From contig NZ_AP012273.1 of NCBI RefSeq assembly GCF_000828615.1, positions 992,001 through 1,056,000 on the forward strand: a stretch of DNA of 64,000 bases, in the 5' to 3' direction. The notes beneath the pieces were generated by a model. That model was not told the origin of the DNA, ran no database searches, and saw only the letters and a program-made list of their open reading frames with translations. The DNA comes from Thiolapillus brandeum (GTDB taxonomy: Bacteria; Pseudomonadota; Gammaproteobacteria; Chromatiales; Chromatiaceae). The position numbers were made by a program, and so were the translations under genes. Position 1 is the first letter of the stretch. Each line of letters starts with the position of its first letter. Positions 1 through 8,057 of the stretch are shown here, piece by piece.

Positions 1-1
1 C

Positions 2-772
2 GTCCAGAAATGGATCGACAAGTGGCTGTGGCGAGGCTACAAGGTTCTGAGCCTCGTGGGTGCCATGATGGACTACATGCTGCCGGAGAGCCCCATGTCC
101 TGGAAGGAGGCCTGGGAGATCTACTTCGAAGAGAACGGCGGGGCCTTGTTCAATGATCTGGCCCGGTATGGCATAAAGGTGCCGGACTATGCCGCCATCT
201 GCGAGAAGGAGAAGGACCACCTGAGTCATCAGATATGGGGCATTCTCTACAATCACACGGCTGCGGCCGCCATTCATACCTGGATGCCGGACGATAAGAA
301 GATGGACTGGTTGTCCGCCAAATATCCCGACACCTTCGACAAGTACTACCGTCCGCGCTTCGAGTATTGGAAGGAACAGGAAGTCAAGGGCGAGCGCTAC
401 TATTCCCAGACCCTGCCGTGCATCTGTCAAACCTGTCAGATTCCCATGGGTTTCATGGAGCCTGACGACCCGACCCAGGTGGCTTATCGCAGCACCGTCT
501 ATGAAGGCGAGCGTTACCATTTTTGCTCCGATCCCTGCAAGCAGATCTTCGAGGACGAACCGGAAAAGTATGTGCATGCCTGGCTGCCGCCGCAGCAGAT
601 CTTCCAGGGAAACTGCGGTGGAGCGACGCTGGAGGACGTACTCAAGTGGTACCACTTCAATGTCGGCGCCGACAACATGGACTATGTGGGATCCCCGGAT
701 GAGAAGCGCTGGAAAGCGTGGAAAGGCCTGGATCAGGAAGACGACGAACTGCGTGGTACCGGTACCGAATGA
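2..772 (+). CDS. dmpN: Phenol hydroxylase large (alpha) subunit, C-terminal part
   Basis: This is the oxygenase alpha subunit of a soluble diiron phenol hydroxylase, which converts phenols to catechols. The reading frame is already open at base 2, so the N-terminal half with the diiron ligands lies outside the window. What remains includes the family segment QKWIDKWLWRGY and a Cys-rich zinc-type site: CICQTC at about codons 140-145 of the visible part, then CSDPC followed by EDEPEKY. The dmpO and dmpP homologues follow at once in the usual order. dmpK, dmpL and dmpM would be expected just upstream. Identification is by similarity of the C-terminal region to DmpN/TomA3-type proteins; substrate preference among phenol, cresols and toluene cannot be read. 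Confidence 0.93.
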   Translation, partial: VQKWIDKWLWRGYKVLSLVGAMMDYMLPESPMSWKEAWEIYFEENGGALFNDLARYGIKVPDYAAICEKEKDHLSHQIWGILYNHTAAAAIHTWMPDDKKMDWLSAKYPDTFDKYYRPRFEYWKEQEVKGERYYSQTLPCICQTCQIPMGFMEPDDPTQVAYRSTVYEGERYHFCSDPCKQIFEDEPEKYVHAWLPPQQIFQGNCGGATLEDVLKWYHFNVGADNMDYVGSPDEKRWKAWKGLDQEDDELRGTGTE

Positions 773-786
773 GGAGGATTGGTTAG

Positions 787-1146
787 ATGAGTGTCAATGC
801 AATTGGAGAATACCCTGTCCTGCCACGGGACCTGAAGGAAAACTTTCACGGCAACATCATGGTGATCGTGGGTTGGGACAAACACATGATGATCAGCAGT
901 CCCATGGCGTTTCCCCTGCCGCCGGACATGCCTTTTGGCGCCTTCGTGAAGGAAGTGATGCCAGCTGCCTTTGCGCCCCATCCTGATTGGGAAAAGATCG
1001 ACTGGGACAGTGTCACCTGGCTGCTCAACGGCGAGCCGTTCCAGCCGGACATGGAAGCCAGCCTTGCCGATAACGGGCTGGATCACAAATCCGTGGTTCG
1101 TTTTCAGACTCCCGGGTTGAACGGGATCCAGGGTTCGGGGAGCTAA
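787..1146 (+). CDS. dmpO: Phenol hydroxylase component P4 (DmpO-like)
   Basis: A 119-residue gamma subunit of the phenol hydroxylase oxygenase complex, which has an (alpha-beta-gamma)2 form in the family. It matches the family in length, in the FHGNIMVIVGWDKH segment near residue 20, and in the conserved start of the mature fold. It lies 14 bp after the alpha subunit gene with an AGGAGG-type ribosome site just upstream, and 10 bp before the reductase gene. Nothing suggests damage. The protein has no cofactor of its own and is structural, so catalytic motifs are not expected. Confidence 0.92.
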   Translation: MSVNAIGEYPVLPRDLKENFHGNIMVIVGWDKHMMISSPMAFPLPPDMPFGAFVKEVMPAAFAPHPDWEKIDWDSVTWLLNGEPFQPDMEASLADNGLDHKSVVRFQTPGLNGIQGSGS

Positions 1147-1156
1147 GGAGCCACGC

Positions 1157-2221
1157 ATGACCTATGAAGTGACAATCGAGCCATTGGGCGAGACCATCGA
1201 GGTCGAGGAAGATCAGACCCTGCTGGACGCGGCCTTGCGCGCCGGGATTTATCTGCCTTATGCCTGTGGCCACGGCCTGTGTTCCACCTGCAAGATCGAT
1301 GTTCTCGAAGGCGAGGTCGATCAGGGTGAGGCATCTCCGTTCGCGCTCATGGATTTCGAGCGGGAGGAAGGAAAATGCCTGGCCTGTTGTGCGCGCCCGA
1401 CGAGCGATCTGGTCATCGAGGCCGACGTTGATGAGGATTCGGATGCTCGCCGATTGCCGGTCAGGGATTTCACCGCCAAGGTATCCCGGATCGACCATCT
1501 CACGCCCCGGATCAAGTCCATCGTGCTTGCCATCGTCGATGATGAGATCGAATTCCAGGCCGGTCAGTACGTCAACCTGTTCGTGCCGGGCCTGGAAGAG
1601 CACCCGCGTGCCTTTTCCATCGCCAATCCCCCTTCCGAGTCCACCTTCGTGGAACTGAATGTGGCATTGGTTGAAGGCGGTGCGGCCACGACCTGGCTGC
1701 ACGAAGCGCTGAAGGTCGGGGATACGCTACGCTTTAGCGGCCCCTTCGGGCGATTCTTCGTCCGCAAGTCTGCGCCCGAGCCAATGATCTTTCTGGCGGG
1801 TGGTTCCGGCCTCTCCAGTCCCAAGTCGATGATCCTGGATCTGTTTGAAAATGGAGAGATGCGCGACGTCACACTGATCTATGGGGCCCGCAACCAGGAT
1901 GAGCTCTATTACCGGGAACTCTTTGAGGAACTGGCCAAGGAGCATTCCAACTTTCGCTACGTGCCGGCCCTTTCAGAAGAGCCGGAGGATTCCGGCTGGG
2001 AAGGCGAACGGGGGTATGTGCATGAGGTTGCTGAACACTTCTTCAACGGACGCTTCGAGGGCCACAAGGCCTATCTCTGTGGCCCGCCCCCCATGATCGA
2101 TGCCTGTGTGACCACTCTGATGAAGGGCCGGCTCTTCGAGCGGGATATGTTTATGGAGAACTTCTACACCCAGGCCAACAAGGACGAGAAACCCAGGAGT
2201 CCACTGTTCAAATCCATGTGA
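1157..2221 (+). CDS. dmpP: Phenol hydroxylase reductase P5
   Basis: A 354-residue NADH-dependent reductase that passes electrons to the diiron oxygenase. Domains in order: a plant-type [2Fe-2S] ferredoxin domain (residues 1-95; cysteines in ACGHGLCSTC and later CLACC), an FAD-binding domain with RAFSIANPP (about residues 153-161), and an NAD domain with GGSGLSSPKSM and the terminal CGPPPMIDAC. Length and architecture match DmpP/TomA5. It is cotranscribed with the oxygenase genes and followed 21 bp later by the ferredoxin gene dmpQ. All cluster cysteines are present, so it should be functional. Confidence 0.95.
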   Translation: MTYEVTIEPLGETIEVEEDQTLLDAALRAGIYLPYACGHGLCSTCKIDVLEGEVDQGEASPFALMDFEREEGKCLACCARPTSDLVIEADVDEDSDARRLPVRDFTAKVSRIDHLTPRIKSIVLAIVDDEIEFQAGQYVNLFVPGLEEHPRAFSIANPPSESTFVELNVALVEGGAATTWLHEALKVGDTLRFSGPFGRFFVRKSAPEPMIFLAGGSGLSSPKSMILDLFENGEMRDVTLIYGARNQDELYYRELFEELAKEHSNFRYVPALSEEPEDSGWEGERGYVHEVAEHFFNGRFEGHKAYLCGPPPMIDACVTTLMKGRLFERDMFMENFYTQANKDEKPRSPLFKSM

Positions 2222-2242
2222 GTAGTTGGATAGCGAGGCGAA

Positions 2243-2617
2243 ATGGTGAACAGGTATCAGATAACCATCGAGGACACAGGGGAAACCTATTCCTGTCTGG
2301 AAGGACAGCACCTTCTGAAAGGGATGGCCTCGATGGGAAAACGCGGAATCCCCTCCGGATGCCACGGAGGCGGATGCGGGGTCTGCAAAATCCGCATCAG
2401 TGGTTCGAGGGAGGCTTATCGCACCCTGCCCATGAGCCGGGAGCATGTGACCGAGGCGGAAGAGAAGGAAGGCATTGTGCTTGCTTGCCGAACCTTTCCA
2501 TTGGCGGATCTGAGACTCGAAGTGTTGGGCAAAATCAAGAAGAACGTGCTTAGAAACAGCAGCAGTGGGTATGTCTTTGGACAGCCCATCAAGACGAAAA
2601 AGACAGTGAGTTCGTGA
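2243..2617 (+). CDS. dmpQ: XylT/DmpQ-type [2Fe-2S] ferredoxin
   Basis: A 124-residue chloroplast-type ferredoxin. In meta-cleavage operons such proteins (XylT, DmpQ) re-reduce the active-site iron of catechol 2,3-dioxygenase after suicide inactivation by substituted catechols. The cluster motif [12 protein letters not shown] gives three cysteines and the fourth is in LACRTF, about residue 79. It lies directly before catechol 2,3-dioxygenase, the expected place for that role. The C-terminal 25 residues (KTKKTVSS end) extend beyond the ferredoxin fold. Role is inferred from family and position. Confidence 0.9.
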   Translation: MVNRYQITIEDTGETYSCLEGQHLLKGMASMGKRGIPSGCHGGGCGVCKIRISGSREAYRTLPMSREHVTEAEEKEGIVLACRTFPLADLRLEVLGKIKKNVLRNSSSGYVFGQPIKTKKTVSS

Positions 2618-2633
2618 AATCGGAGAAATTGAA

Positions 2634-3578
2634 ATGAGTGTACTAAGAATAGGCCATATCAACCTGCGCGTCCTGGACATGGACGAAGCAGTCAACCATT
2701 ACGAGAAGGTATTGGGAATGGACGTGACCCATCGTGATGACGAAGGCAACGTCTACCTGAAGGGCTGGGACGAGTGGGACAAGTACTCGGTCATCCTTTC
2801 CCAGGCTGAAAAGGCAGGCATGAATCATATTGCCTACAAGGTCAATGCTGACACTGACCTCGATGCCTACAAGCAAAGTATTCAGGACTACGGCATTGAG
2901 GTGGAAGAACTGCCCGCCGGGTCGCTGCCGGCGGTTGGACGCATGCTGAAATTCAACCTGCCCAGTGGTCATGAAATGCGGCTCTATGCGGAAAAGGAAT
3001 TCGTGGGTACGGCCGTTGGCAGTGTCAATCCGGATCCCTGGCCCGATGGGTTACACGGCTGCGGTGTGCACTGGCTGGATCATGCCCTGCTGATGTGCGA
3101 ATTGAATCCTGAGACCGGCGTGAACAAGGTCGCTGAATCGACCAACTTCATGATTGACGTATTGGGTTTCTATCTGGTGGAACAGGTCATGGTAGGCCCG
3201 GATGGCGATATTCAGGCGGCCACCTGGCTCTCCTGCTCCAATACACCACACGATATCGCCTTTGTCGGCGGTCCGGTCATGGGGCTTCATCACTGTGCCT
3301 TCTTCCTGGATAGCTGGGATGACGTACTCAAGGCCGCAGACGTCATGTCGAAGAACCGGGTGAAGATCGATGTGACTCCGCAGCGCCATGGCATCACGCG
3401 CGGTTACACCATCTATTTCTTCGATCCTTCCGGCAATCGCAACGAGACCTTCGGTGGCCTGGGTTACCTCGCGCAGCCGGATCGGCCGGTGACCACCTGG
3501 ACAGAAGACGAGTTGGGGACAGGTATTTTCTACCACACCCGGGAACTCGTCGAATCCTTCACCACGGTCTATACCTGA
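2634..3578 (+). CDS. dmpB: Catechol 2,3-dioxygenase (extradiol, class I)
   Basis: Cleaves catechol or methylcatechol next to the diol to give 2-hydroxymuconic semialdehyde. The protein has 314 residues and two vicinal-oxygen-chelate halves. The expected 2-His-1-Glu iron ligands are visible in the C-terminal half: His150 in HWLDH, His219 or His220 in GLHHCAF, and Glu271 in NRNETFGG. It belongs to the XylE/DmpB (subfamily I.2) type by length and motif spacing. It sits between the rescue ferredoxin and the tautomerase gene. It commits catechols from both monooxygenases to the meta pathway, whose remaining enzymes are all in this window. Confidence 0.96.
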   Translation: MSVLRIGHINLRVLDMDEAVNHYEKVLGMDVTHRDDEGNVYLKGWDEWDKYSVILSQAEKAGMNHIAYKVNADTDLDAYKQSIQDYGIEVEELPAGSLPAVGRMLKFNLPSGHEMRLYAEKEFVGTAVGSVNPDPWPDGLHGCGVHWLDHALLMCELNPETGVNKVAESTNFMIDVLGFYLVEQVMVGPDGDIQAATWLSCSNTPHDIAFVGGPVMGLHHCAFFLDSWDDVLKAADVMSKNRVKIDVTPQRHGITRGYTIYFFDPSGNRNETFGGLGYLAQPDRPVTTWTEDELGTGIFYHTRELVESFTTVYT

Positions 3579-3593
3579 GCGGATTCCGCACCT

Positions 3594-4028
3594 ATGGATG
3601 TCAGCATTACGCAACAGATCCTTACCTGGGAGGCGGGCCAGGTCATCTGTCGTACCGCAGTGGAAAAGGCCGAGGAACTGGGGATTCGCATCAACGTGGC
3701 AGTCGCCGATAAGGGTGGGAATCTCGCGGCCTTTCTGCGTATGCCGGAGGCCTTCCTGCATTCCATCGATATCGCCATCGACAAGGCCTATACGGCGGCC
3801 AGTTTCGGCTTTCCCACCTCGGATTGGGAGGCGATCTTTACCGAGGAAAAAATGCTCGAGATCGGCATGCCACAGCGTGACCGACTGGTGGTATTCGGCG
3901 GGGGGATCCCTATCGTCATCGGCGATACGACGCTGGGTGGCATCGGGGTATCCGGCGGATCGGCGGAGCAGGACGAGATCTGTGCCCAGGCTGGACACGC
4001 GGCACTGGAAGCCCTGGCGGCTTCATGA
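3594..4028 (+). CDS. GlcG/HbpS-like (DUF336) protein
   Basis: A 144-residue single-domain protein of the GlcG/HbpS family. The family occurs in many catabolic operons; some members bind haem or cobalamin, but the role in aromatic operons is unsettled. Family marks are NVAVADKGGNLAAFLRM near residue 38-54, a KAYTAA segment near residue 65, and the glycine-rich GIPIVIGDTTLGGIGVSGG at about residues 104-122. It lies 15 bp after dmpB and 17 bp before dmpI, so it is very likely in the same transcript. No catalytic residue can be assigned from the sequence. Confidence 0.85.
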   Translation: MDVSITQQILTWEAGQVICRTAVEKAEELGIRINVAVADKGGNLAAFLRMPEAFLHSIDIAIDKAYTAASFGFPTSDWEAIFTEEKMLEIGMPQRDRLVVFGGGIPIVIGDTTLGGIGVSGGSAEQDEICAQAGHAALEALAAS

Positions 4029-4045
4029 CCAATGAGGAATAGATG

Positions 4046-4237
4046 ATGCCATTTGCTCAAATCAGTATTCTCGAAGGACGGTCCGACGAGAAAAAAGCGG
4101 AGTTGATCCGCGAAGTCACCGAGGCGATTCATCGAAGCCTCGGGGCGCCCAGGGAGGCAATACGGGTCGCTTTGTACGAGGTGAAGAAAACCGAATGGGG
4201 AATCGGCGGAGAGACTGCCAAAAAGCTCGGCCGTTAG
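4046..4237 (+). CDS. dmpI: 4-oxalocrotonate tautomerase
   Basis: Isomerises 2-hydroxymuconate to 2-oxo-3-hexenedioate in the oxidative branch of the meta pathway. Two ATGs are adjacent. The second (4046) is chosen because the catalytic residue must be an N-terminal proline exposed by removal of one Met; this gives a mature chain of exactly 62 residues, as in XylH/DmpI. Pro1, Arg11 and Arg39 are present. Position 50, Phe in the classical enzymes, is Trp here. It sits between the GlcG-like gene and tmoA. Confidence 0.94.
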   Translation: MPFAQISILEGRSDEKKAELIREVTEAIHRSLGAPREAIRVALYEVKKTEWGIGGETAKKLGR

Positions 4238-4299
4238 CGCGGCAAATGGAAAGAGCGGTTTCATGCCGCATAACGAACAAGCCAAATCAGGAGGCGAGA

Positions 4300-5796
4300 A
4301 TGTCAATATTGAAACGCGAAGACTGGTACGACCTGACGCGTGCCACAAACTGGACGCCGAAATATGTGTCCGAAGATGAACTGTTTCCGGAGGAGATGAG
4401 TGGAGCTCGTGGCGTGCCCATGGAGGCATGGGAAAAATACGATGAGCCTTACAAGGTGACCTACCCGGAATATGTCAGCATCCAGCGCGAAAAGGATGCC
4501 GGAGCCTATTCAGTCAAGGCGGCTCTGGAGCGTGATGCCTTCGTTGATAAGGCCGATCCCGGCTGGGTCAGCACCATGCAGGCGCATTACGGGGCGATTG
4601 CCCTTGCAGAGTATGCGGCGAGTACCGCAGAGGCCAGAATGGCGCGATTTGCCAAGGCTCCGGGTAACCGCAACATGGCGACCTTCGGCATGATGGATGA
4701 GAACCGTCATGGCCAGATCCAGCTCTATTTTCCCCATGCCAACGTCAAGCGCAGCCGCCAGTGGGATTGGGCAACCAAGGCCTATCATACCAATGAGTGG
4801 GGAGCGATCGCCGCGCGCTCATTTTTCGACGATGCGATGATGACGCGTGATGCCGTGGCCGTTTCGATTATGCTCACCTTTGCCTTCGAGACGGGCTTCA
4901 CCAACATGCAGTTCCTCGGACTGGCAGCCGATGCGGCTGAAGCGGGTGACCATACCTTCGCGAGCCTGATCTCGAGTGTCCAGACCGATGAATCCCGGCA
5001 TGCCCAGCAGGGTGGTCCCTCACTGAAGATACTGCTGGAAAACGGCAAGAAAGAAGAGGCACAAACCCTGGTCGACGCCGCGATTTGGCGAGCCTGGAAA
5101 CTGTTCTCGGTGCTCACTGGCCCGATCATGGACTACTACACCCCCCTGGAAGCCCGCAAGCAGTCCTTCAAGGAATTCATGCTGGAGTGGATCGTTGCCC
5201 AGTTCGAACGTCAGCTGCTCGACCTGGGGCTGGACAAGCCGTGGTACTGGGATGAGTTCATGCGCGCACTCGACGAGACCCACCACGGGATGCATCTTGG
5301 TGTCTGGTATTGGCGTCCCACGGTCTGGTGGAACCCGGCCGCAGGCGTGACCCCCGATGAACGCGAATGGCTGGAAGAGAAATATCCTGGCTGGAACGAC
5401 ACCTGGGGCCAATGCTGGGATGTGATCGTCGACAACCTGCAAAACGGTCGTCCTGAACTGACAGGTCCTGAGACCCTGCCCACCATCTGCAATATGTCGA
5501 ACATCCCTATCGTAGGAACGCCGGGCAATGGTTGGAACGTGAAGGACTACCAACTCGAACACGAAGGCCGGTTGTACCACTTCGGATCCGAGCCGGATCG
5601 CTGGTGCTTCCAGATAGATCCCGAGCGCTACAAGGGTCATATGAACTTCATCGATCGCTTCCTTGCGGGCGAAGTGCAGCCGCCGGACCTGATGGGCGGC
5701 CTCAAGTACATGGGGCTCGCGCCGGGTGAAATGGGCGACGATGCACACAATTATGAGTGGGTGAAGGCCTATCAACACCGCGCAGATGCGGCGTGA
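4300..5796 (+). CDS. tmoA: Toluene/benzene monooxygenase alpha subunit
   Basis: Catalytic subunit of a four-component toluene/benzene monooxygenase that hydroxylates the aromatic ring. From ATG 4300 (AGGAG at 4289-4293) the protein has 498 residues. The diiron ligands fall exactly at the toluene monooxygenase numbering: Glu104, Glu134, His137 (DENRH), Glu197, Glu231 and His234 (DESRH). The active-site pocket has Ile100, Ala103 and Ala107. An upstream extension of the frame into dmpI is open but lacks family similarity and is rejected as the start. It begins an ordered tmoABCDEF set; products feed the phenol hydroxylase and dmpB encoded upstream. Confidence 0.95.
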   Translation: MSILKREDWYDLTRATNWTPKYVSEDELFPEEMSGARGVPMEAWEKYDEPYKVTYPEYVSIQREKDAGAYSVKAALERDAFVDKADPGWVSTMQAHYGAIALAEYAASTAEARMARFAKAPGNRNMATFGMMDENRHGQIQLYFPHANVKRSRQWDWATKAYHTNEWGAIAARSFFDDAMMTRDAVAVSIMLTFAFETGFTNMQFLGLAADAAEAGDHTFASLISSVQTDESRHAQQGGPSLKILLENGKKEEAQTLVDAAIWRAWKLFSVLTGPIMDYYTPLEARKQSFKEFMLEWIVAQFERQLLDLGLDKPWYWDEFMRALDETHHGMHLGVWYWRPTVWWNPAAGVTPDEREWLEEKYPGWNDTWGQCWDVIVDNLQNGRPELTGPETLPTICNMSNIPIVGTPGNGWNVKDYQLEHEGRLYHFGSEPDRWCFQIDPERYKGHMNFIDRFLAGEVQPPDLMGGLKYMGLAPGEMGDDAHNYEWVKAYQHRADAA

Positions 5797-5827
5797 TCTA
5801 GGCTGACTGAATTACAGGAGATTGATA

Positions 5828-6088
5828 ATGGCTTTATTTCCAATCATGTCAAATTTTGAGCGTGATTTCGTTGTGCAGTTGGTGCCGGTGGATACTGAGG
5901 ACACCATGGATCAGGTGGCTGAGAAGTGCGCCTATCACTCCCTCAATCGCCGGGTTGTTCCCCGGGAGGACAAGGTACTCAGGGTGCGAAAGCATGAGAC
6001 CGGTGAATTGTATCCACGGGATATGAAAGTGGCGGACGCGGGTCTTCGGCCCACGGAGACCCTTGATATCGTTTACATGGACAGCTGA
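5828..6088 (+). CDS. tmoB: Toluene monooxygenase gamma subunit
   Basis: A small (86-residue) gamma subunit of the hydroxylase, with the ubiquitin-like fold of TmoB. Family features are an N-terminal FPIMSNFERDFVVQLVPVD segment, a mid-segment RVVPREDKVLRVR, and the ending LDIVYMD. The ATG at 5828 fits the AGGAG at 5816-5820; a TTG six bases earlier is the alternative. It follows tmoA by 31 bp and precedes the Rieske gene by 13 bp. It is structural, so no catalytic residues are expected. Confidence 0.9.
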   Translation: MALFPIMSNFERDFVVQLVPVDTEDTMDQVAEKCAYHSLNRRVVPREDKVLRVRKHETGELYPRDMKVADAGLRPTETLDIVYMDS

Positions 6089-6101
6089 GGGCATCACGAA
6101 C

Positions 6102-6440
6102 ATGGCATTCGAAAAGGTATGTACCCTCGACGACGTATGGGAGGGTGATATGGAGGTCTTCACGACATCAAGTGGTGTGGATGTGTTGCTTGTTGGCGTA
6201 GAAGGTGGGGACGTCAAGGCCTTTCAGGCGATGTGTCCCCATCAGGAGATTGAACTCGTGGATGGCGAGTTCGACGGAAAGGTTCTGACCTGCAAGGCGC
6301 ACCTTTGGCAGTTCGATTGCAATACCGGCAAAGGGATCAACCCTTCGGACTGCGAGATTGCGGAATATCCGGTAAAAATCCAGGAAGAGGACGTGCTCGT
6401 GGATGTGGAGGGGGTTGAACCCTGTAAGTCGCACAGCTGA
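6102..6440 (+). CDS. tmoC: Toluene monooxygenase Rieske ferredoxin
   Basis: The 112-residue Rieske-type [2Fe-2S] ferredoxin carries electrons from the reductase (tmoF) to the diiron hydroxylase. The cluster ligands are visible as CPH (about residues 45-47) and CKAH (about residues 64-67), with the usual spacing. The start at 6102 gives exactly the length of known TmoC proteins. An upstream ATG-less extension overlapping tmoB is rejected. A 178-bp gap with an inverted repeat separates it from tmoD. Confidence 0.93.
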   Translation: MAFEKVCTLDDVWEGDMEVFTTSSGVDVLLVGVEGGDVKAFQAMCPHQEIELVDGEFDGKVLTCKAHLWQFDCNTGKGINPSDCEIAEYPVKIQEEDVLVDVEGVEPCKSHS

Positions 6441-6459
6441 AAGCGAATAAGGCGGGTGT

Positions 6460-6476
6460 CCTCTGCCAGGCAGAGG
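6460..6476. promoter_or_regulatory. Inverted repeat after tmoC
   Basis: CCTCTGCC and GGCAGAGG flank a single base. In RNA this gives a short stable hairpin 20 nt after the tmoC stop, with no following U-run. It could stabilise the 3' end of the tmoABC message or mark a processing site. The rest of 6441-6618 holds no gene that I recognise. Confidence 0.45.
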
Positions 6477-6618
6477 ATGCCGGCGAAGCTTTCGGCGCAG
6501 CAACAGTGTCGCGAGGCCGTGAACCTCAATAGACAAGAGAACAGTAGGCGCTGCCCGAGAGCAGTCAGTCCTGCCAGAACAGATGAGTAGAACCCTACCC
6601 AATTCGAGGAAGTGAAAA

Positions 6619-6954
6619 ATGACATTACACGCAAAGTATTCGGGCCAGAATGACCCGAATGAAGCATTACATAACAACAATGTTGGCCCGGTGGTTCGTG
6701 CGGGGGACGTTGCACATGCGGTGGTCGAGGCGGCGGAGATCGATAATCCGGACAAGGAGATCATCGTCGACGACAAGCTCGCCTATGTTCGGGTGATGGC
6801 CGAAGACGAGCTGATCTTGAAGCGGGAAACACTGGAGGAATGCCTGGGTCGTCCCTTCCGCATGCAGGATCTGGAGGTCAACCTCAGTTCATTCGCCGGG
6901 CAAATCGAAATGGATTCGGATCGTGTCCGTTTCTATTTCAAGCACCATATCTGA
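6619..6954 (+). CDS. tmoD: Toluene monooxygenase effector protein
   Basis: A 111-residue cofactor-less regulatory component, homologous to MmoB and DmpM, which binds the hydroxylase and tunes coupling and regiospecificity. Family features include [19 protein letters not shown] (about residues 20-38), a central [14 protein letters not shown] and the RFYFKHHI ending. A GAGGAAG ribosome site precedes the ATG. It stands between tmoC and tmoE in the canonical order, but the gap before it is unusually long for the operon. Confidence 0.92.
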   Translation: MTLHAKYSGQNDPNEALHNNNVGPVVRAGDVAHAVVEAAEIDNPDKEIIVDDKLAYVRVMAEDELILKRETLEECLGRPFRMQDLEVNLSSFAGQIEMDSDRVRFYFKHHI

Positions 6955-6984
6955 TTCCAAGAAAGCACAAAGGAGGATCTGACA

Positions 6985-7977
6985 ATGTCGGACCAACAAC
7001 CAGAAGTATTGAAGCCGCTGAAGACCTGGTCACACCTGGCCGGGAATCGGCGCCGCCCAAGCGAATACGAGATTGTTTCGACCAATCTGCACTATTTTAC
7101 GGACAATCCGGAAAATCCCTGGGAGCTGGACCCCAATATCCACATGTCGGAATGGTACCGGAACTATTGTTTCGCCAGCCCCCTCAAGCATGATGACTGG
7201 AACGCATTCCGTGACCCGGATCAACTGGTCTATCGCACCTACAATCTGTTGCAGGATGGCCAGGAGTCCTATGTACAAGGGCTGTTCGAGCAATTCAGTG
7301 ATCGTGGTCATGACCAGATGCTGCTGCCGGAGTGGGCGGATATGCTGGTGCGGCTCTATACGCCGGCACGCTATCTGTTCCATGCCCTGCAGATGGGGTC
7401 TGCCTACCTTCACCAGATGGCGCCAGCCAGCACCATCACCAATTGCGCCACCTATGAAACCGCTGATCATCTGAGGTGGTTGACCCATACCGCCTACCGG
7501 ACCCGCGAACTGGCCAATGCGTTCCCGAATGCCGGGTTTGGCGGAAAAGAACGCGAAATGTGGGAGAACGATCCTGCCTGGCAGGGCTTCCGCGAACTGA
7601 TGGAGAAAGCGCTGGTCACCTGGGATTGGGCGGAAGCGTTCACCGCGATCAACGTCGTGGCCAAGCCTGCCATCGAGGAAGCGGTACTTGTTCAGTTGGG
7701 CGACATTGCCCGTGTGGAAGGAGACACCTTGTTGGGCCTCCTGACCCAGGCGCAAATGCGTGATGCAGAGCGGCATCGCCGCTGGAGCGCGGCCCTGATC
7801 AGGATGGCGCTGGAGAAAGACGGTAACCGCGAAGTACTGCAGGGATGGGTCGATAAATGGGCACCGCTGGCGAATTCCGCCATCGATGCCTATTGTAGTG
7901 CCTTGCCGGATGGCGAAGGAACTGCCGAAGCGGCCAGGCAGGGCGCCCAGGCCGCCAGAGAAGCCATGGGCCTGTAA
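6985..7977 (+). CDS. tmoE: Toluene monooxygenase beta subunit
   Basis: A 330-residue beta subunit of the hydroxylase dimer. It shares the four-helix ferritin-like fold of the alpha subunit but has no metal site. Recognisable segments are KTWSHLAGNRRRPSEYEIVS near residue 11, HMSEWYRNYCF near residue 53, and a C-terminal half like other TmoE/TouE proteins. A strong AGGAGG lies just before the ATG. It is followed by an intrinsic-terminator-like hairpin before tmoF. Confidence 0.93.
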   Translation: MSDQQPEVLKPLKTWSHLAGNRRRPSEYEIVSTNLHYFTDNPENPWELDPNIHMSEWYRNYCFASPLKHDDWNAFRDPDQLVYRTYNLLQDGQESYVQGLFEQFSDRGHDQMLLPEWADMLVRLYTPARYLFHALQMGSAYLHQMAPASTITNCATYETADHLRWLTHTAYRTRELANAFPNAGFGGKEREMWENDPAWQGFRELMEKALVTWDWAEAFTAINVVAKPAIEEAVLVQLGDIARVEGDTLLGLLTQAQMRDAERHRRWSAALIRMALEKDGNREVLQGWVDKWAPLANSAIDAYCSALPDGEGTAEAARQGAQAAREAMGL

Positions 7978-8012
7978 GCGGCGAAGCTTGCGGCGCCTCG
8001 AGGACTGGTCGT

Positions 8013-8036
8013 GGCCGCCGCTGCGGCCGGTTTTTT
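8013..8036 (+). terminator. Terminator/attenuator between tmoE and tmoF
   Basis: A perfect stem GGCCGC/GCGGCC with a 4-nt loop (8013-8028) is followed by GG and six T residues (8031-8036). This is a textbook intrinsic terminator shape. It lies inside the tmo operon, 22 bp before the reductase start, so it probably acts as a partial terminator that lowers tmoF expression. Confidence 0.75.
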
Positions 8037-8057
8037 ACTGCAGAGGGAGCATTGAGC

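Noticed and set aside
733-3998. Long minus-strand frames opposite dmpO, dmpP and dmpB
   Set aside because: They are antisense shadows of high-GC coding genes with no similarity of their own.
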